The notes under the pieces: model-generated
Databases searched by the model: none
The model's input: the letters and a program-made list of their open reading frames with translations, nothing else
Told to the model about the DNA's origin: nothing
NCBI GenBank assembly: GCA_963722495.1
Contig: CAVRND010000003.1
Location: 248,001-312,000 of the forward strand
Direction: 5' to 3'
DNA length: 64,000 bases
Origin: Hyphomicrobium_A sp963722495
GTDB taxonomy: Bacteria > Pseudomonadota > Alphaproteobacteria > Rhizobiales > Hyphomicrobiaceae
Part shown: positions 20,363 through 29,164 of the stretch, in pieces
Layout of the letters: each line of letters begins with the position of its first letter
Numbering within the stretch: position 1 is the first letter of the stretch
Translations under genes and position numbers: made by a program

Positions 20363-21332
20363 CTAGTGCGTACCCGTCTTGGCCTTGCGGAACGGCGCGC
20401 CGCCGACCGCCACCACCGCCGCCGTGACCGCGCCGGCGATGAGGCCGACGATCGCCGCACCGCCTGCCGACACCAGCCAGGCGAGCACGTCGGCATCGAA
20501 TGGAATCGCGTCGCGCGCCGCTTCCGACAATCCATGAATGACGTGCTCCGGCGCCGTGACGCCGAACGCGGCCAGCCCGTGCACCAGGATGCCGCCGCCG
20601 ACCCACAGCATCGCCACCATGCCGACGAGGCTCAGCGTCTCGAGGAACGGCGGCATGCCGTAGACGAGCGCGCGTCCCACGGGGCCGGAGACGATCCCGT
20701 TGCGCTCGGGCGAGGCGCACGCCGAAGTCGTCGGCCTTCACGATCAGCGCCACCACGCCGTAGACGCCGACGGTGATCAGCACGGCAACGATGGCCAGCA
20801 CCACGGCCTGGGTGACAAGATCGGGCGCCGTGATGGAGGCCAGCGCGATGGCCATGATCTCCGCCGACAGAATGAAATCGGTGCGGATGGCGCCGGACAC
20901 CTTCTCGTCCTCCAGCGCCTTGTCGCCCTGCGCCAGCTCGGCCGCCACCTTCACGCCCGCCGCCGCATGGCGGGGCCCGGTGATCATGTGGTGCACCTTC
21001 TCGTAGCCCTCGAAGGCGAGGTAGAGCCCGCCCAGCATCAGCAGCGGGGTGATGGCCTGCGGCAGGAAGGCGCTGAGCAGCAGCGCGGCGGGAAGCAGGA
21101 ACAGCAGCTTGTTCTTCAGCGAGCCGACGGCGATGCGCCCGACGATGGGCAACTCGCGCTGTGCGGCGAGGCCCGTGACGTAGCGCGGGGTCACGGCCGC
21201 GTCGTCGATGACGACGCCGGCCGCCTTGGCGCTCGCCTTCACCGCCTGCGAAGCCGCGTCATCGAGCGTTGCCGCCGCCAGCTTGGTCAGCGCCACGACG
21301 TCGTCCAATAGGGCTAGCAGGCCACCGCTCAT
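20363..21332 (-). CDS. DUF808 family inner-membrane protein (frame broken once)
   Basis: A multi-pass membrane protein of unknown function, like E. coli YedI. The frame from the ATG at 21332 encodes the typical start M-S-G-G-L-L-A-L-L-D-D-V-V-A-L-T-K. Homology leaves that frame at about 20706 after V-R-L-A, where one extra C precedes E-R-N-G-I-V, and continues to the stop at 20363. Removing the base gives 322 residues, the usual length. The second part holds three hydrophobic segments. The break is most likely a sequence error. Confidence 0.82.
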
Positions 21333-21428
21333 CGTTCACTATTCCCCTTGTGCCACCCCGACTTAAGTATCGGGAACCGCGATCGTTCAAACGCCGTTGA
21401 TCACCGACTTGAAGCGCCGGAGAGAAAA

Positions 21429-21869
21429 ATGACGCAAAAGAGCCTGGCTGATCTCGCAAGCAAGATGCGCGGCATCGACATCGCGATGCTCTCAACTAAG
21501 ACCGCGGGCGGCGAGATTGCAAGCCGTCCGATGAGCAACAACGGCGACGTCGACTACGACGGCGACAGCTACTTTTTCACCTGGGATTCCTCGCACGTCG
21601 TCACTGATATTGAAGGCGACGACCGCGTCTCGCTGGCCTTCTCCGTCGAGCCCGGCCTGCTGACGGGTGGCGGCCTATTCATTGCTGTGGAAGGCAAGGC
21701 GCAGATCATTCGCGACAAAGCGCAGTTCAAGGCGCACTGGGTGCGTGATCTCGACGCCTGGTTCGAACAGGGCGTCGACACGCCGGGGATCGTCTTGCTC
21801 AAGGTGCGCGCCCGCCGCATCAAGTACTGGGAAGGCCAGGAAGAGGGCGAAGTAAAGCTCTCGGGCTAA
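21429..21869 (+). CDS. Pyridoxamine 5'-phosphate oxidase-fold protein (general stress protein 26-like)
   Basis: A 146-residue split-barrel flavin-binding-fold protein. It contains the N-terminal L-S-T-K-T motif, A-S-R-P-M-S and Y-F-F-T-W-D-S-S characteristic of the COG3871 stress-protein group, ending with R-A-R-R-I-K-Y-W-E-G. Members bind FMN or FAD with unclear substrates. The chosen ATG at 21429 opens the conserved domain; the frame extends 27 codons further upstream without homology. It is divergent from the DUF808 gene. Confidence 0.82.
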   Translation: MTQKSLADLASKMRGIDIAMLSTKTAGGEIASRPMSNNGDVDYDGDSYFFTWDSSHVVTDIEGDDRVSLAFSVEPGLLTGGGLFIAVEGKAQIIRDKAQFKAHWVRDLDAWFEQGVDTPGIVLLKVRARRIKYWEGQEEGEVKLSG

Positions 21870-21988
21870 CCGCCGTGTCCGCGCGCCGGTGCTGGCTCAA
21901 CAGAGTCGGCTCGCGAAGCGCGGCGCGCGTGACGGGGAACGGATCGGGGCCTAACGTTTTCTTCCCGGAGAACCGCCGCGAGGAAAAC

Positions 21989-22189
21989 ATGAAAGAGTAT
22001 GTGAAAGCCGTGCGCCACGACACGTTGCGCGCCATCGAGAATGCCGAGCGTCTGGTCGCATCGCTGGGCGACGGCGAGGGGCCCGGCAGCATAAAGCTCC
22101 GCAAGGCCACGAAGCGCTTCGCCAGGCACCTCAAGGAAGAGCTGTCGGCTTGGGACGACAAGTACAAGAGGGCCCGGGCCAAGGTCTAA
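21989..22189 (+). CDS. Small charged hypothetical protein
   Basis: A 66-residue protein starting at the ATG at 21989, six bases after an AGGAAA ribosome site. It is predicted to be almost entirely helical and highly charged, with repeated Lys/Arg/Glu (H-L-K-E-E-L-S-A-W-D-D-K-Y-K-R). No membrane segment or known motif is present. It could be a small nucleic-acid-associated or regulatory protein, but nothing in the sequence proves this. Confidence 0.5.
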   Translation: MKEYVKAVRHDTLRAIENAERLVASLGDGEGPGSIKLRKATKRFARHLKEELSAWDDKYKRARAKV

Positions 22190-22317
22190 TCGGGCGCGTT
22201 GTGAAGGTGTGCCGTGCCAACTTGAAACAGGACTTGACAACCGAGGAACCATAAAGGCTCGCGGCGAGTTTGTTGGACAGAAACAAGCTGTTCAGCTTAC
22301 GTCCTGAGAGACAAGCC

Positions 22318-22506
22318 ATGCGCCTCCTGATGGTTTCCCTCGCCGCCATGACCGCCTCGACAGCTTGTCTGGGCCTCCTCTTCCTCTACGCGCTGTTCGT
22401 GCCGACGCTGCCGGCCCCGAACACGGCGGTGACCGGGGTGCATGTGTCCTCGTTCAGCATCCCGCTGCAGCAGCCGATCGTGACCGCCGCCGCCGAGATC
22501 CGCTAA
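22318..22506 (+). CDS. Small hypothetical membrane protein
   Basis: A 62-residue frame from the ATG at 22318. It has one long hydrophobic segment (about residues 3-29) followed by a short hydrophilic tail with S-I-P-L-Q-Q-P. The ribosome site (GAGAG about eight bases upstream) is weak. A TTG at 22270 would give a longer N-terminus. It could be a single-pass small protein. Coding status is plausible rather than firm. Confidence 0.4.
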   Translation: MRLLMVSLAAMTASTACLGLLFLYALFVPTLPAPNTAVTGVHVSSFSIPLQQPIVTAAAEIR

Positions 22507-22524
22507 GCGGACGGGCCGGGCGCA

Positions 22525-22764
22525 TCAGGCGCCCGCGGCATCCTTCACGCACTTCGCCGTGAAGCTCGTTTGAGCCGCCCCATGCAGGTTCTTGGCCTTG
22601 GCGTCGGCGTCGCACTTCCCCTTCGCATCGGACGTGCATTTCTTCACGAAGCTGGTTTCGGCGGCGCCGTGCAGCTTTTTGGTCGTGGCCTGGGCGGAGC
22701 AGGTGTCGGCGAGGACGGGGCTGGCGAGACAGGCGGTCGCCGCCAAAGCAATCAACAAGCGCAT
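22525..22764 (-). CDS. PsiF repeat family secreted protein
   Basis: A 79-residue protein from the ATG at 22764, with a strong GGAGGAAAC site. A signal peptide (residues 1-19, ending V-L-A-D) is followed by two tandem repeats. The first reads C-x7-K-L-H-G-A-A-E-T-S-F-V-K-K-C and the second repeats it as C-x7-N-L-H-G-A-A-Q-T-S-F-T-A-K-C. This spacing matches the PsiF repeat first described in E. coli phosphate-starvation-inducible PsiF. The molecular function is unknown. The paired cysteines could form two disulfides. Confidence 0.8.
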   Translation of the reverse strand: MRLLIALAATACLASPVLADTCSAQATTKKLHGAAETSFVKKCTSDAKGKCDADAKAKNLHGAAQTSFTAKCVKDAAGA

Positions 22765-23027
22765 GGTTTCCTCCGGGGTTGCGAGGCTGATTGTTCGGCC
22801 CGCCCGGAGGCGAAAACAATCCTCTGAATACATACAAATACGTAAAGTGGACCACGGGCCGTTCGGACCGGGCGCTTGACCACCCAGTGAGCGTGTCCAC
22901 TGCCGCCCAAGCCGCCGCAGGCCGCCTCGCTTCCCTCCCCACGACTCAGGTGGTATAGCCCTGCCGACATCGTTCCCGCGCTGGGCCCCGGAACCTTGTC
23001 GCCCAGCCCTCAGGAGACCGCAAAAGC

Positions 23028-24536
23028 ATGGCCGCACGGTCCCATGGCCCGCTCACTATCAATTCCGCCGTCGCGCTCACGTTCGACGATGTCCTCCTCG
23101 TGCCCGCCGCCTCCGAGATCATGCCCAGCCAGGCTGACGTCGGCACCCAGATCACCCGCTCGATCCGCCTCAATATTCCGGTCATCTCGTCCGCCATGGA
23201 CACGGTGACCGAGGCCCGCCTGGCCATCGCCATGGCGCAGGAAGGTGGCGTCGGCGTCATTCACCGCAACCTGGCTCCCGAGGAGCAGGCGCGGCAGGTG
23301 GCGATGGTGAAGAAGTACAAGTCCGGTATCGTGCTCAATCCCGTCACCATCAACCCGGACGCCTCGCTGCGTTCCGCGCTCGCCATGATGGCCGAGCACA
23401 GCATTTCCGGCGTGCCCGTGGTCGAGGCACCCAAGAACGGCTCCACCAAGGGCCGCCTGGTCGGCATCCTCACCAACCGCGACACGCGCTTTGCCACCAA
23501 CCTCGAACAGCCCGTCTCCGAACTGATGACCAAGGATCGGCTGGTCACGGTCAACCGGTCGGTGTCGCAGGAGGAAGCCAAGCGGCTGCTGCACACCAAC
23601 CGCATCGAGAAGCTGATCGTCGTCGACGACGACTACCGCTGCATCGGCCTCATTACCGTCAAGGACATCGAGAAGGCGCAGAAACACCCGCACGCCTCGA
23701 AGGATTCCGAAGGGCGCCTGCGCGTCGCCGCCGCCACGACGGTGGGCGAGGACGGCTTCCACCGCACTGAGCTGCTGATGGCGGCCGGTTGCGACCTGAT
23801 CGTCGTCGACACCGCGCACGGGCACTCGAGCCGCGTTCTCGAGGCGGTGCGCCGCATCAAGAAGCTGTCGAATAGCGTGCAGGTGATCGCCGGCAACGTG
23901 GCGACCGCCGAGGCGACCAAGGCGCTGATCGACGCCGGCGCAGATTCGATCAAGGTCGGTATCGGCCCCGGCTCCATCTGCACCACGCGCGTTGTCGCCG
24001 GCGTGGGCGTGCCGCAGCTCACCGCCGTCATGGATTGCGCCGAGGAGGCCTCCAAGCACGGCGTGCCCATCATCGCCGACGGCGGCATCAAGTATTCGGG
24101 TGACGCCGTGAAGGCACTCGCCGCCGGCGCATCCTGCGTGATGATCGGCTCGCTGCTCGCCGGCACCGACGAGGCGCCGGGCGAAACCTACTTCTATCAA
24201 GGCCGCACCTATAAGGCGTACCGCGGCATGGGCTCGATAGGCGCCATGGCGCGCGGCTCGGCCGACCGCTACTTCCAGCAGGAGGTGAAGGACACGTTGA
24301 AGCTCGTACCGGAGGGCATCGAGGGCCAGGTGGCCTATAAGGGTCCGGCCGAGAACGTGCTGCATCAGCTGGTCGGCGGTCTGCGCGCCGGGATGGGCTA
24401 CCTCGGTGCGCGCACGCTCGAAGAGCTGCGCGCAACGGCAAAGTTCATTCGCGTCTCGCCGGCGGCAATCCACGAGAGCCACCCGCACGGCGTTCTGATT
24501 ACGCGCGAGAGCCCGAACTACCCCGGCAGCGTTTAG
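23028..24536 (+). CDS. guaB: Inosine-5'-monophosphate dehydrogenase
   Basis: A 502-residue enzyme that oxidises IMP to XMP with NAD+, the committed step of GMP synthesis. The catalytic loop G-S-I-C-T-T-R-V-V-A-G has its Cys near residue 317. Two CBS domains (about residues 100-215) interrupt the TIM barrel. The flap segment with Y-R-G-M-G-S-I-G-A-M is near 400. AGGAG lies about eleven bases before the ATG. Its pathway partner guaA lies about 10 kb downstream on the same strand. Confidence 0.97.
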   Translation: MAARSHGPLTINSAVALTFDDVLLVPAASEIMPSQADVGTQITRSIRLNIPVISSAMDTVTEARLAIAMAQEGGVGVIHRNLAPEEQARQVAMVKKYKSGIVLNPVTINPDASLRSALAMMAEHSISGVPVVEAPKNGSTKGRLVGILTNRDTRFATNLEQPVSELMTKDRLVTVNRSVSQEEAKRLLHTNRIEKLIVVDDDYRCIGLITVKDIEKAQKHPHASKDSEGRLRVAAATTVGEDGFHRTELLMAAGCDLIVVDTAHGHSSRVLEAVRRIKKLSNSVQVIAGNVATAEATKALIDAGADSIKVGIGPGSICTTRVVAGVGVPQLTAVMDCAEEASKHGVPIIADGGIKYSGDAVKALAAGASCVMIGSLLAGTDEAPGETYFYQGRTYKAYRGMGSIGAMARGSADRYFQQEVKDTLKLVPEGIEGQVAYKGPAENVLHQLVGGLRAGMGYLGARTLEELRATAKFIRVSPAAIHESHPHGVLITRESPNYPGSV

Positions 24537-24569
24537 TCCCGGTTGTGCCGTCGGGTACGTAATAGACGT

Positions 24570-24617
24570 GATCCCGGCGTCGTGGCGAAGCCATGTTACG
24601 CATGGACGGCCGGGATC
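24570..24617. repeat. Short intergenic inverted repeat downstream of guaB
   Basis: GATCCCGGC at 24570-24578 is the reverse complement of GCCGGGATC at 24609-24617, separated by 30 bases. The surrounding interval (24537-24758) has no gene. Its wording (GGATCC next to CCGGGAT, later AGGATGACGACG) resembles dispersed intergenic repeats common in Hyphomicrobiales. No poly-T run follows, so a terminator role is unproven. Confidence 0.4.
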
Positions 24618-24758
24618 CACGCAAGCTTACGCGAGTTCTTGTTGCGGGGTGAGCGCAGGCGACCACCCGAGCGGCCGTTGAAATGGCGTGGATCCCGCTC
24701 TGCAGCAGGATGACGACGTAGGCAGGCCGGCGACGACGAACCGATCGAGGGAAGACCG

Positions 24759-25184
24759 ATGACCGTTACCGATCTGCTGCTGCCGGTCTTCGTCGAGGTC
24801 GGGTTGACCTTTTTCATCATGTTCTGGATGGGCCTGCTGCGCGGGAAGGCCTTGAACTCCGGCGCGGTCAAGCCCGACGATATCAACTTGCGCCAGCAGC
24901 GCTGGCCGGCGCGGACAACGCAGGTCGCCAACTGCTTCCACAATCAGCTGGAGCTGCCGTTCCTGTTCTACGTGCTGGTGGCGTTCATCCTCATCACGTC
25001 GACCAACAGCCTGATCTTCGTCATCCTCGCCTGGGTATTCGTGCTCTCGCGCTTGGTGCACGCCTACATTCATACCGGCAGCAACGATGTCCGGGCGCGT
25101 TCATTGGCGATCGGCGTCGGCGCCATCGCTCTCGTCGCCATGTGGGTGATCTTCGCTATCCGCATTCTCATCACTGGAGCCTAA
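24759..25184 (+). CDS. MAPEG family membrane protein
   Basis: A 141-residue protein with four hydrophobic segments (about residues 5-28, 65-85, 88-105 and 115-138). It carries the family's central motif R-x-x-N-x-x-E, seen here as V-A-N-C-F-H-N-Q-L-E-L-P, with Arg/Gln upstream. MAPEG proteins include glutathione-dependent membrane enzymes, but most bacterial members have no known substrate. It lies between guaB and the RsmB-like gene, and ends only four bases before the latter. Confidence 0.85.
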   Translation: MTVTDLLLPVFVEVGLTFFIMFWMGLLRGKALNSGAVKPDDINLRQQRWPARTTQVANCFHNQLELPFLFYVLVAFILITSTNSLIFVILAWVFVLSRLVHAYIHTGSNDVRARSLAIGVGAIALVAMWVIFAIRILITGA

Positions 25185-25188
25185 TCCA

Positions 25189-26487
25189 ATGCGCGCTGGA
25201 GCGCGGATCGCGGCGGCGGCGGAAGTCCTCGACGAAATCCTCAACAGACACCGCCCGGCTTCCTCGGCGCTCGCCGACTGGGGCAAGGCACATCGCTTTG
25301 CCGGCTCGGGCGACCGCGCGGCCATTGGCACGCTGGTATTCGACGCGCTACGCCGGCGATCCTCGATCGCGGCCCGCATGGGCGGCAACACCCCGCGTGC
25401 CCTGGCGCTCGGCGCCGCCCCGCGTGCCCTCGGCCTATCTCCGGACGAGGTCGCGCTCGCCGTCGACGGCTCGGAGCATTCTGTGGCCCCGATGACCGAA
25501 GAAGAGAAGGTCGGGCTGGCAGGCGATCTCCCTGCCGGAACGCCGCTGCACGTCGCCGGCGACATTCCCGAATGGCTGATGCCGTCGTTCGAGCGCGCGT
25601 TCGGCCAGCATGCCGTCGAGGAGGGGGCAGGCCTAGCCGCCCGCGCGCCGGTCGATCTGCGGGTCAACACGCTGAAGGCGACGTCGGAGAAGGTCGTCAA
25701 GGCCCTCGATCGCTATCACGCAGTACCGACTCAGCGCGCGCCCTCCGGGGTGCGCGTGCCCGCTCCCGAAGGCGCCGGCAAAGCGCCGCACCTCGAAGCG
25801 GAGACGGCACACGGCAAGGGCTGGTTTGAAGTGCAGGACGAGGGCTCGCAGATCGCCGCTCTGCTCGCCGGCGCCGGGCCGCGCATGCAGGTGCTCGATT
25901 TGTGTGCCGGCGCAGGTGGAAAGACGCTGGCTCTCGCCGCAGGGATGCAGAACACGGGTCAGATCTACGCCTACAACTCGGACAGAAAACAGCTGCGGCC
26001 GATCTTCGAGCGGCTGAAACGCGCAGGGGTGCGCAACGTGCAGGTGATGGATGCGGGCGATGAGGCGGCGCTGACGGCCCTGGGGCCGCGCTTCGACCTC
26101 GTGCTGGTCGACGCCCCGTGCACGGGCTCGGGCACCTGGCGCCGCAAGCCCGACGCCAAGTGGCGCGTGAAGCCGACGAACATTCCCGAGCGGCAGGCCG
26201 AGCAGGCGCGCGTGCTCGACCTCGGAGCCAGCATGACGAGGCCCGGTGGTGCGCTAGCGTACGTAACGTGCTCGGTTCTACCGGAGGAGAATGGCGACCA
26301 AGTCGAGGCGTTCCTCGGCCGCCATGGAGACTTCGCGGTGGAGCCTTTCGCAACCGCCTGGACCGAGCGCATCGGCGGCGAGCCGCCCCGCTCTGCCGAC
26401 GGGCGCGACGACACCCTGCAATTGACCCCGGCGCAGCACGCCACCGACGGCTTCTTCGTGGCGCTCATGCGCCGACATCAACCTTGA
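25189..26487 (+). CDS. RsmB/NOP-family RNA (cytosine-5) methyltransferase
   Basis: A 432-residue SAM enzyme predicted to methylate C5 of a cytosine in rRNA or tRNA. An NusB-like N-terminal half is followed by SAM motif I D-L-C-A-G-A-G-G-K-T-L-A (about residue 237). Motif IV is D-A-P-C-T-G-S-G-T-W-R-R-K-P-D (about 306) and motif VI is V-T-C-S-V-L-P-E-E (about 360). Both Cys of the two-cysteine mechanism are present. The exact target base cannot be read from sequence. GGAG lies nine bases before the ATG and the gene follows MAPEG closely, suggesting one transcript. Confidence 0.9.
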   Translation: MRAGARIAAAAEVLDEILNRHRPASSALADWGKAHRFAGSGDRAAIGTLVFDALRRRSSIAARMGGNTPRALALGAAPRALGLSPDEVALAVDGSEHSVAPMTEEEKVGLAGDLPAGTPLHVAGDIPEWLMPSFERAFGQHAVEEGAGLAARAPVDLRVNTLKATSEKVVKALDRYHAVPTQRAPSGVRVPAPEGAGKAPHLEAETAHGKGWFEVQDEGSQIAALLAGAGPRMQVLDLCAGAGGKTLALAAGMQNTGQIYAYNSDRKQLRPIFERLKRAGVRNVQVMDAGDEAALTALGPRFDLVLVDAPCTGSGTWRRKPDAKWRVKPTNIPERQAEQARVLDLGASMTRPGGALAYVTCSVLPEENGDQVEAFLGRHGDFAVEPFATAWTERIGGEPPRSADGRDDTLQLTPAQHATDGFFVALMRRHQP

Positions 26488-26667
26488 TCGCGGCAGACAA
26501 TGCGCCCGCGGAAAATTCGAAGTTGCCTCTTGCAAAGTCGTAATTGGGAAATAAGTTCGCGAAACTAACGGGGCCAAAGGGGCCTGTTATCTTGTTCGGC
26601 CGATCGCCGGCTGACGTGGGCTAAGCCCCGCTGCCAGAGCGCGGCCCTTTGAGGACAATTGTCCATC

Positions 26668-28608
26668 ATGGGATCTCTTCCCAAGCCGAAGCGGCCCAAG
26701 CGCCCGCCGCCGCGTTCCTGCCTCGGCCCCGTATCCGACCTCGAGGCGCATCTTCCCGCCGAGTGGTGGCGCAAGCTTTTCAACGCCCTGTACGTCAAGA
26801 CGGACGGCGACGTCGTCGAGAATTCCGAGAACACGCGGCGCGACGTCGACTTCATCCTCGCGGCCGCGCCCGTGCAGGCGCACAGCCAGATCCTCGATCT
26901 GTGCTGTGGCCAAGGCCGCCACTGCATCGAACTCGCCCGCCGCGGCTTCAAGAACGTCACCGGCGTCGACCGCTCGCGCTATCTCGTGCGCCTCGCCAAG
27001 AAGCGCGCGCAGAACGAGCGGCTGCAGGTCGTGTTCAAGGAAGGCGACGCGCGCAACCCGCGCCTTCCGGAGACGAGCTTCGACTGCGTCGCCATCATGG
27101 GCAACTCGTTCGGCTACTTCTCCAACAAGCAGGACGACGAGAAGGTGCTGTTGGCGGTCGGCAAGATCCTGCGCCCCTCCGGCCAGCTCGTGCTCGACAT
27201 CACCGACGGCGCCTACATGGCCGACCATTTCGAGCGCCGGTCGTGGGAGTGGATCGACGAGCATCACTTCGTGTGCCGCGAGCGTTCGCTATCCAGCGAC
27301 CGGGACCGCCTGATCTCCCGCGAAGTCATCGTGCACGACGAACTCGGCGTTATCGCCGATCAATTCTATGCCGAGCGGCTCTACACGCGCGAGAGCATCG
27401 GCAAGCTTATGGAGAAGACCGGCTTCCGCAACGTGCGCCACCACGGCAACGCCGAGGCGCTGTCGGATCGCGACCAGGATCTCGGCATGATGGCGCGCCG
27501 CATTCTTCTTTCGGCCGATGCGCCACAGCTGCCTGCCCGCAAGCGCGGCAAGGTGCAGCAGATCGACGTGACGGTACTCATGGGCGATCCGCGCCTGCCG
27601 GACGCCGTCAAGCGCGGCGGCGCTTTCAATGCCGAGGACCACGATACCATCCGCCGCTTGAAAGACGCGCTATCGGAGCTGCCGGCCTACAAGTTCCGCT
27701 ATCTCGACAACCACGCCACGCTCGACCGCGATCTATCGGAGCTGCGCACCGATCTGATTTTCAACCTGTGCGACGAAGGCTTCAACAACGACCCGTTCAA
27801 GGAGCTGCACGTCCCGGCGATGCTCGAGGCGCTCGATCTGCCCTACACGGGCTCGGGGCCGCCGGCGCTCGCCGCCTGCTACGACAAGGGCCTCGTGCGC
27901 GCCGTGGCGATGACCCTAGACGTGCCGGTGCCGCTGGAGACGCACGTGCGTCCGGGCGACCAGGGCGCGACGCTGCCGTCGGTATTCCCCGCTCTGCTCA
28001 AGCCGAACTACGGCGACAGCTCGCAGGGCATCACCGCCGACGCCGTCGTACGCAACGAGAAGGCGCTGCTCGACTACCTCGAGCGCCTGCGCGTCGCCTT
28101 CCCCAAGCGCCCGGTGCTGGTGCAGGAATATCTGACCGGGGCGGAATATTCCGTGACGCTGGTCGGCAATCCCGACCAGGGCCTGCGCGCGTTGCCGATT
28201 CTCGAGGTGGACTTCTCCAAGCTCGATCCGAAGCTGCCGAAAATCCTCGGCTATGAGTTGAAGTGGGAGCCGGAGAGCCCCTATTGGACGCAGGTTTCCT
28301 ACCACGAGGCCGATCTGCCGGAGCTGCTGCAGCAGCAGCTGGTCGAGCACTCGGCGCGCCTGTTCGAGCGCCTCGGCTGCCGGGATTACGCCCGCTTCGA
28401 CTTCCGCGCCGACGCCAAGGGCGAGATCAAGCTTTTGGAGGTGAACCCCAATCCCGGCTGGTGCTGGGACGGCAAGGTCAACTTGATGGCGGGTTTTGCC
28501 GGTATGCGATACTCGGACCTGCTGGGGCAGATCCTCGCGGCGGCCGTGGAGCGCCTGTCGATCGTCGGCAAACCGGCATCGGCGGCGCAGGTCGAAGCGG
28601 CCCAGTAA
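26668..28608 (+). CDS. Fusion of SAM methyltransferase and D-Ala-D-Ala ligase-like ATP-grasp domains
   Basis: A 646-residue two-domain protein from the ATG at 26668 (a TTG three codons earlier is the alternative). Residues about 40-290 are a class I methyltransferase with motif I L-D-L-C-C-G-Q-G-R-H-C and motif-IV region F-D-C-V-A-I-M-G-N-S-F-G. Residues about 310-620 resemble D-Ala-D-Ala ligase: L-I-F-N-L-C-D-E-G-F, the Y-T-G-S-G-P-P-A-L-A segment, A-L-L-K-P-N-Y-G-D-S-S-Q-G-I and the metal-binding E-V-N-P-N-P-G-W-C-W-D. The last motif departs from the usual Ddl E-V-N-x-x-P-G-M, so ordinary ligase function is doubtful. A peptide or amino-acid ligase with a coupled methylation step is an inference. 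Confidence 0.85.
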   Translation: MGSLPKPKRPKRPPPRSCLGPVSDLEAHLPAEWWRKLFNALYVKTDGDVVENSENTRRDVDFILAAAPVQAHSQILDLCCGQGRHCIELARRGFKNVTGVDRSRYLVRLAKKRAQNERLQVVFKEGDARNPRLPETSFDCVAIMGNSFGYFSNKQDDEKVLLAVGKILRPSGQLVLDITDGAYMADHFERRSWEWIDEHHFVCRERSLSSDRDRLISREVIVHDELGVIADQFYAERLYTRESIGKLMEKTGFRNVRHHGNAEALSDRDQDLGMMARRILLSADAPQLPARKRGKVQQIDVTVLMGDPRLPDAVKRGGAFNAEDHDTIRRLKDALSELPAYKFRYLDNHATLDRDLSELRTDLIFNLCDEGFNNDPFKELHVPAMLEALDLPYTGSGPPALAACYDKGLVRAVAMTLDVPVPLETHVRPGDQGATLPSVFPALLKPNYGDSSQGITADAVVRNEKALLDYLERLRVAFPKRPVLVQEYLTGAEYSVTLVGNPDQGLRALPILEVDFSKLDPKLPKILGYELKWEPESPYWTQVSYHEADLPELLQQQLVEHSARLFERLGCRDYARFDFRADAKGEIKLLEVNPNPGWCWDGKVNLMAGFAGMRYSDLLGQILAAAVERLSIVGKPASAAQVEAAQ

Positions 28609-28645
28609 CGCCAAAGTAGCCGCAACAGTCGTGGGGGTACGCAGC

Positions 28646-29099
28646 GTGACCAAGTACGCCGAGTTGTTGGTGTTCCTGTTGCTCGTCGCCGGCGCGGCAT
28701 ATTTCGGCATGACGTACGAGCCGGGTCCGTTCTATGCGGCCCTGCAAAGACCGACTTGGACGCCCCCCAACTCTGTTTTCGCGCCCACGTGGACCGTCCT
28801 GTACGTGATGATCGCCATTCGCCGGCTGGGTCGCCTGGCGGGCGCAGGGCTTCGGCCCGTTGCTGTGGTTGTGGCTGCTGCAGCTCGGCCTCAATGCGGC
28901 GTGGTCCTACCTCATGTTCGGCGAGAAGCAGATTCACTCGGCGCTCATCGACATCAGTGCGCTGTGGCTCGCCATTCTCGCCTTCATCGTCGTCGCTTGG
29001 CCGGTGCGCCGGTCGGCAGCGCTGCTGTTCGTGCCGTATTTCCTGTGGGTTACTTTCGCGGCGGCGCTCAATTTCGAGATCTGGCGCCTCAACGCCTGA
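28646..29099 (+). CDS. tspO: TspO/MBR family membrane protein (frame broken once)
   Basis: A tryptophan-rich sensory/translocator protein that binds porphyrins and related ligands. The GTG at 28646 opens a first helix, then the conserved P-T-W-T-P-P-N-S-V-F-A-P-T-W-T-V-L-Y segment (about residues 35-52). At about 28821 one extra base separates M-I-A-I from A-G-W-V-A-W. The following frame holds L-N-A-A-W-S-Y-L-M-F-G and ends F-E-I-W-R-L-N. Correction gives 150 residues with five helices, exactly TspO-like. The break is probably a sequence error. Confidence 0.86.
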
Positions 29100-29164
29100 T
29101 CCGGGCGGCTGTCGGCCGTCATAGTGCGCTGCTAGTATTCCCGGGTGGCCTTTGGGGGGCGCTC

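Noticed and set aside
26649..28256. A 535-codon plus-strand frame overlapping the methyltransferase/ATP-grasp gene
   Set aside because: Arg/Pro/Ala-rich shadow in another frame; the real frame shows clear motifs.
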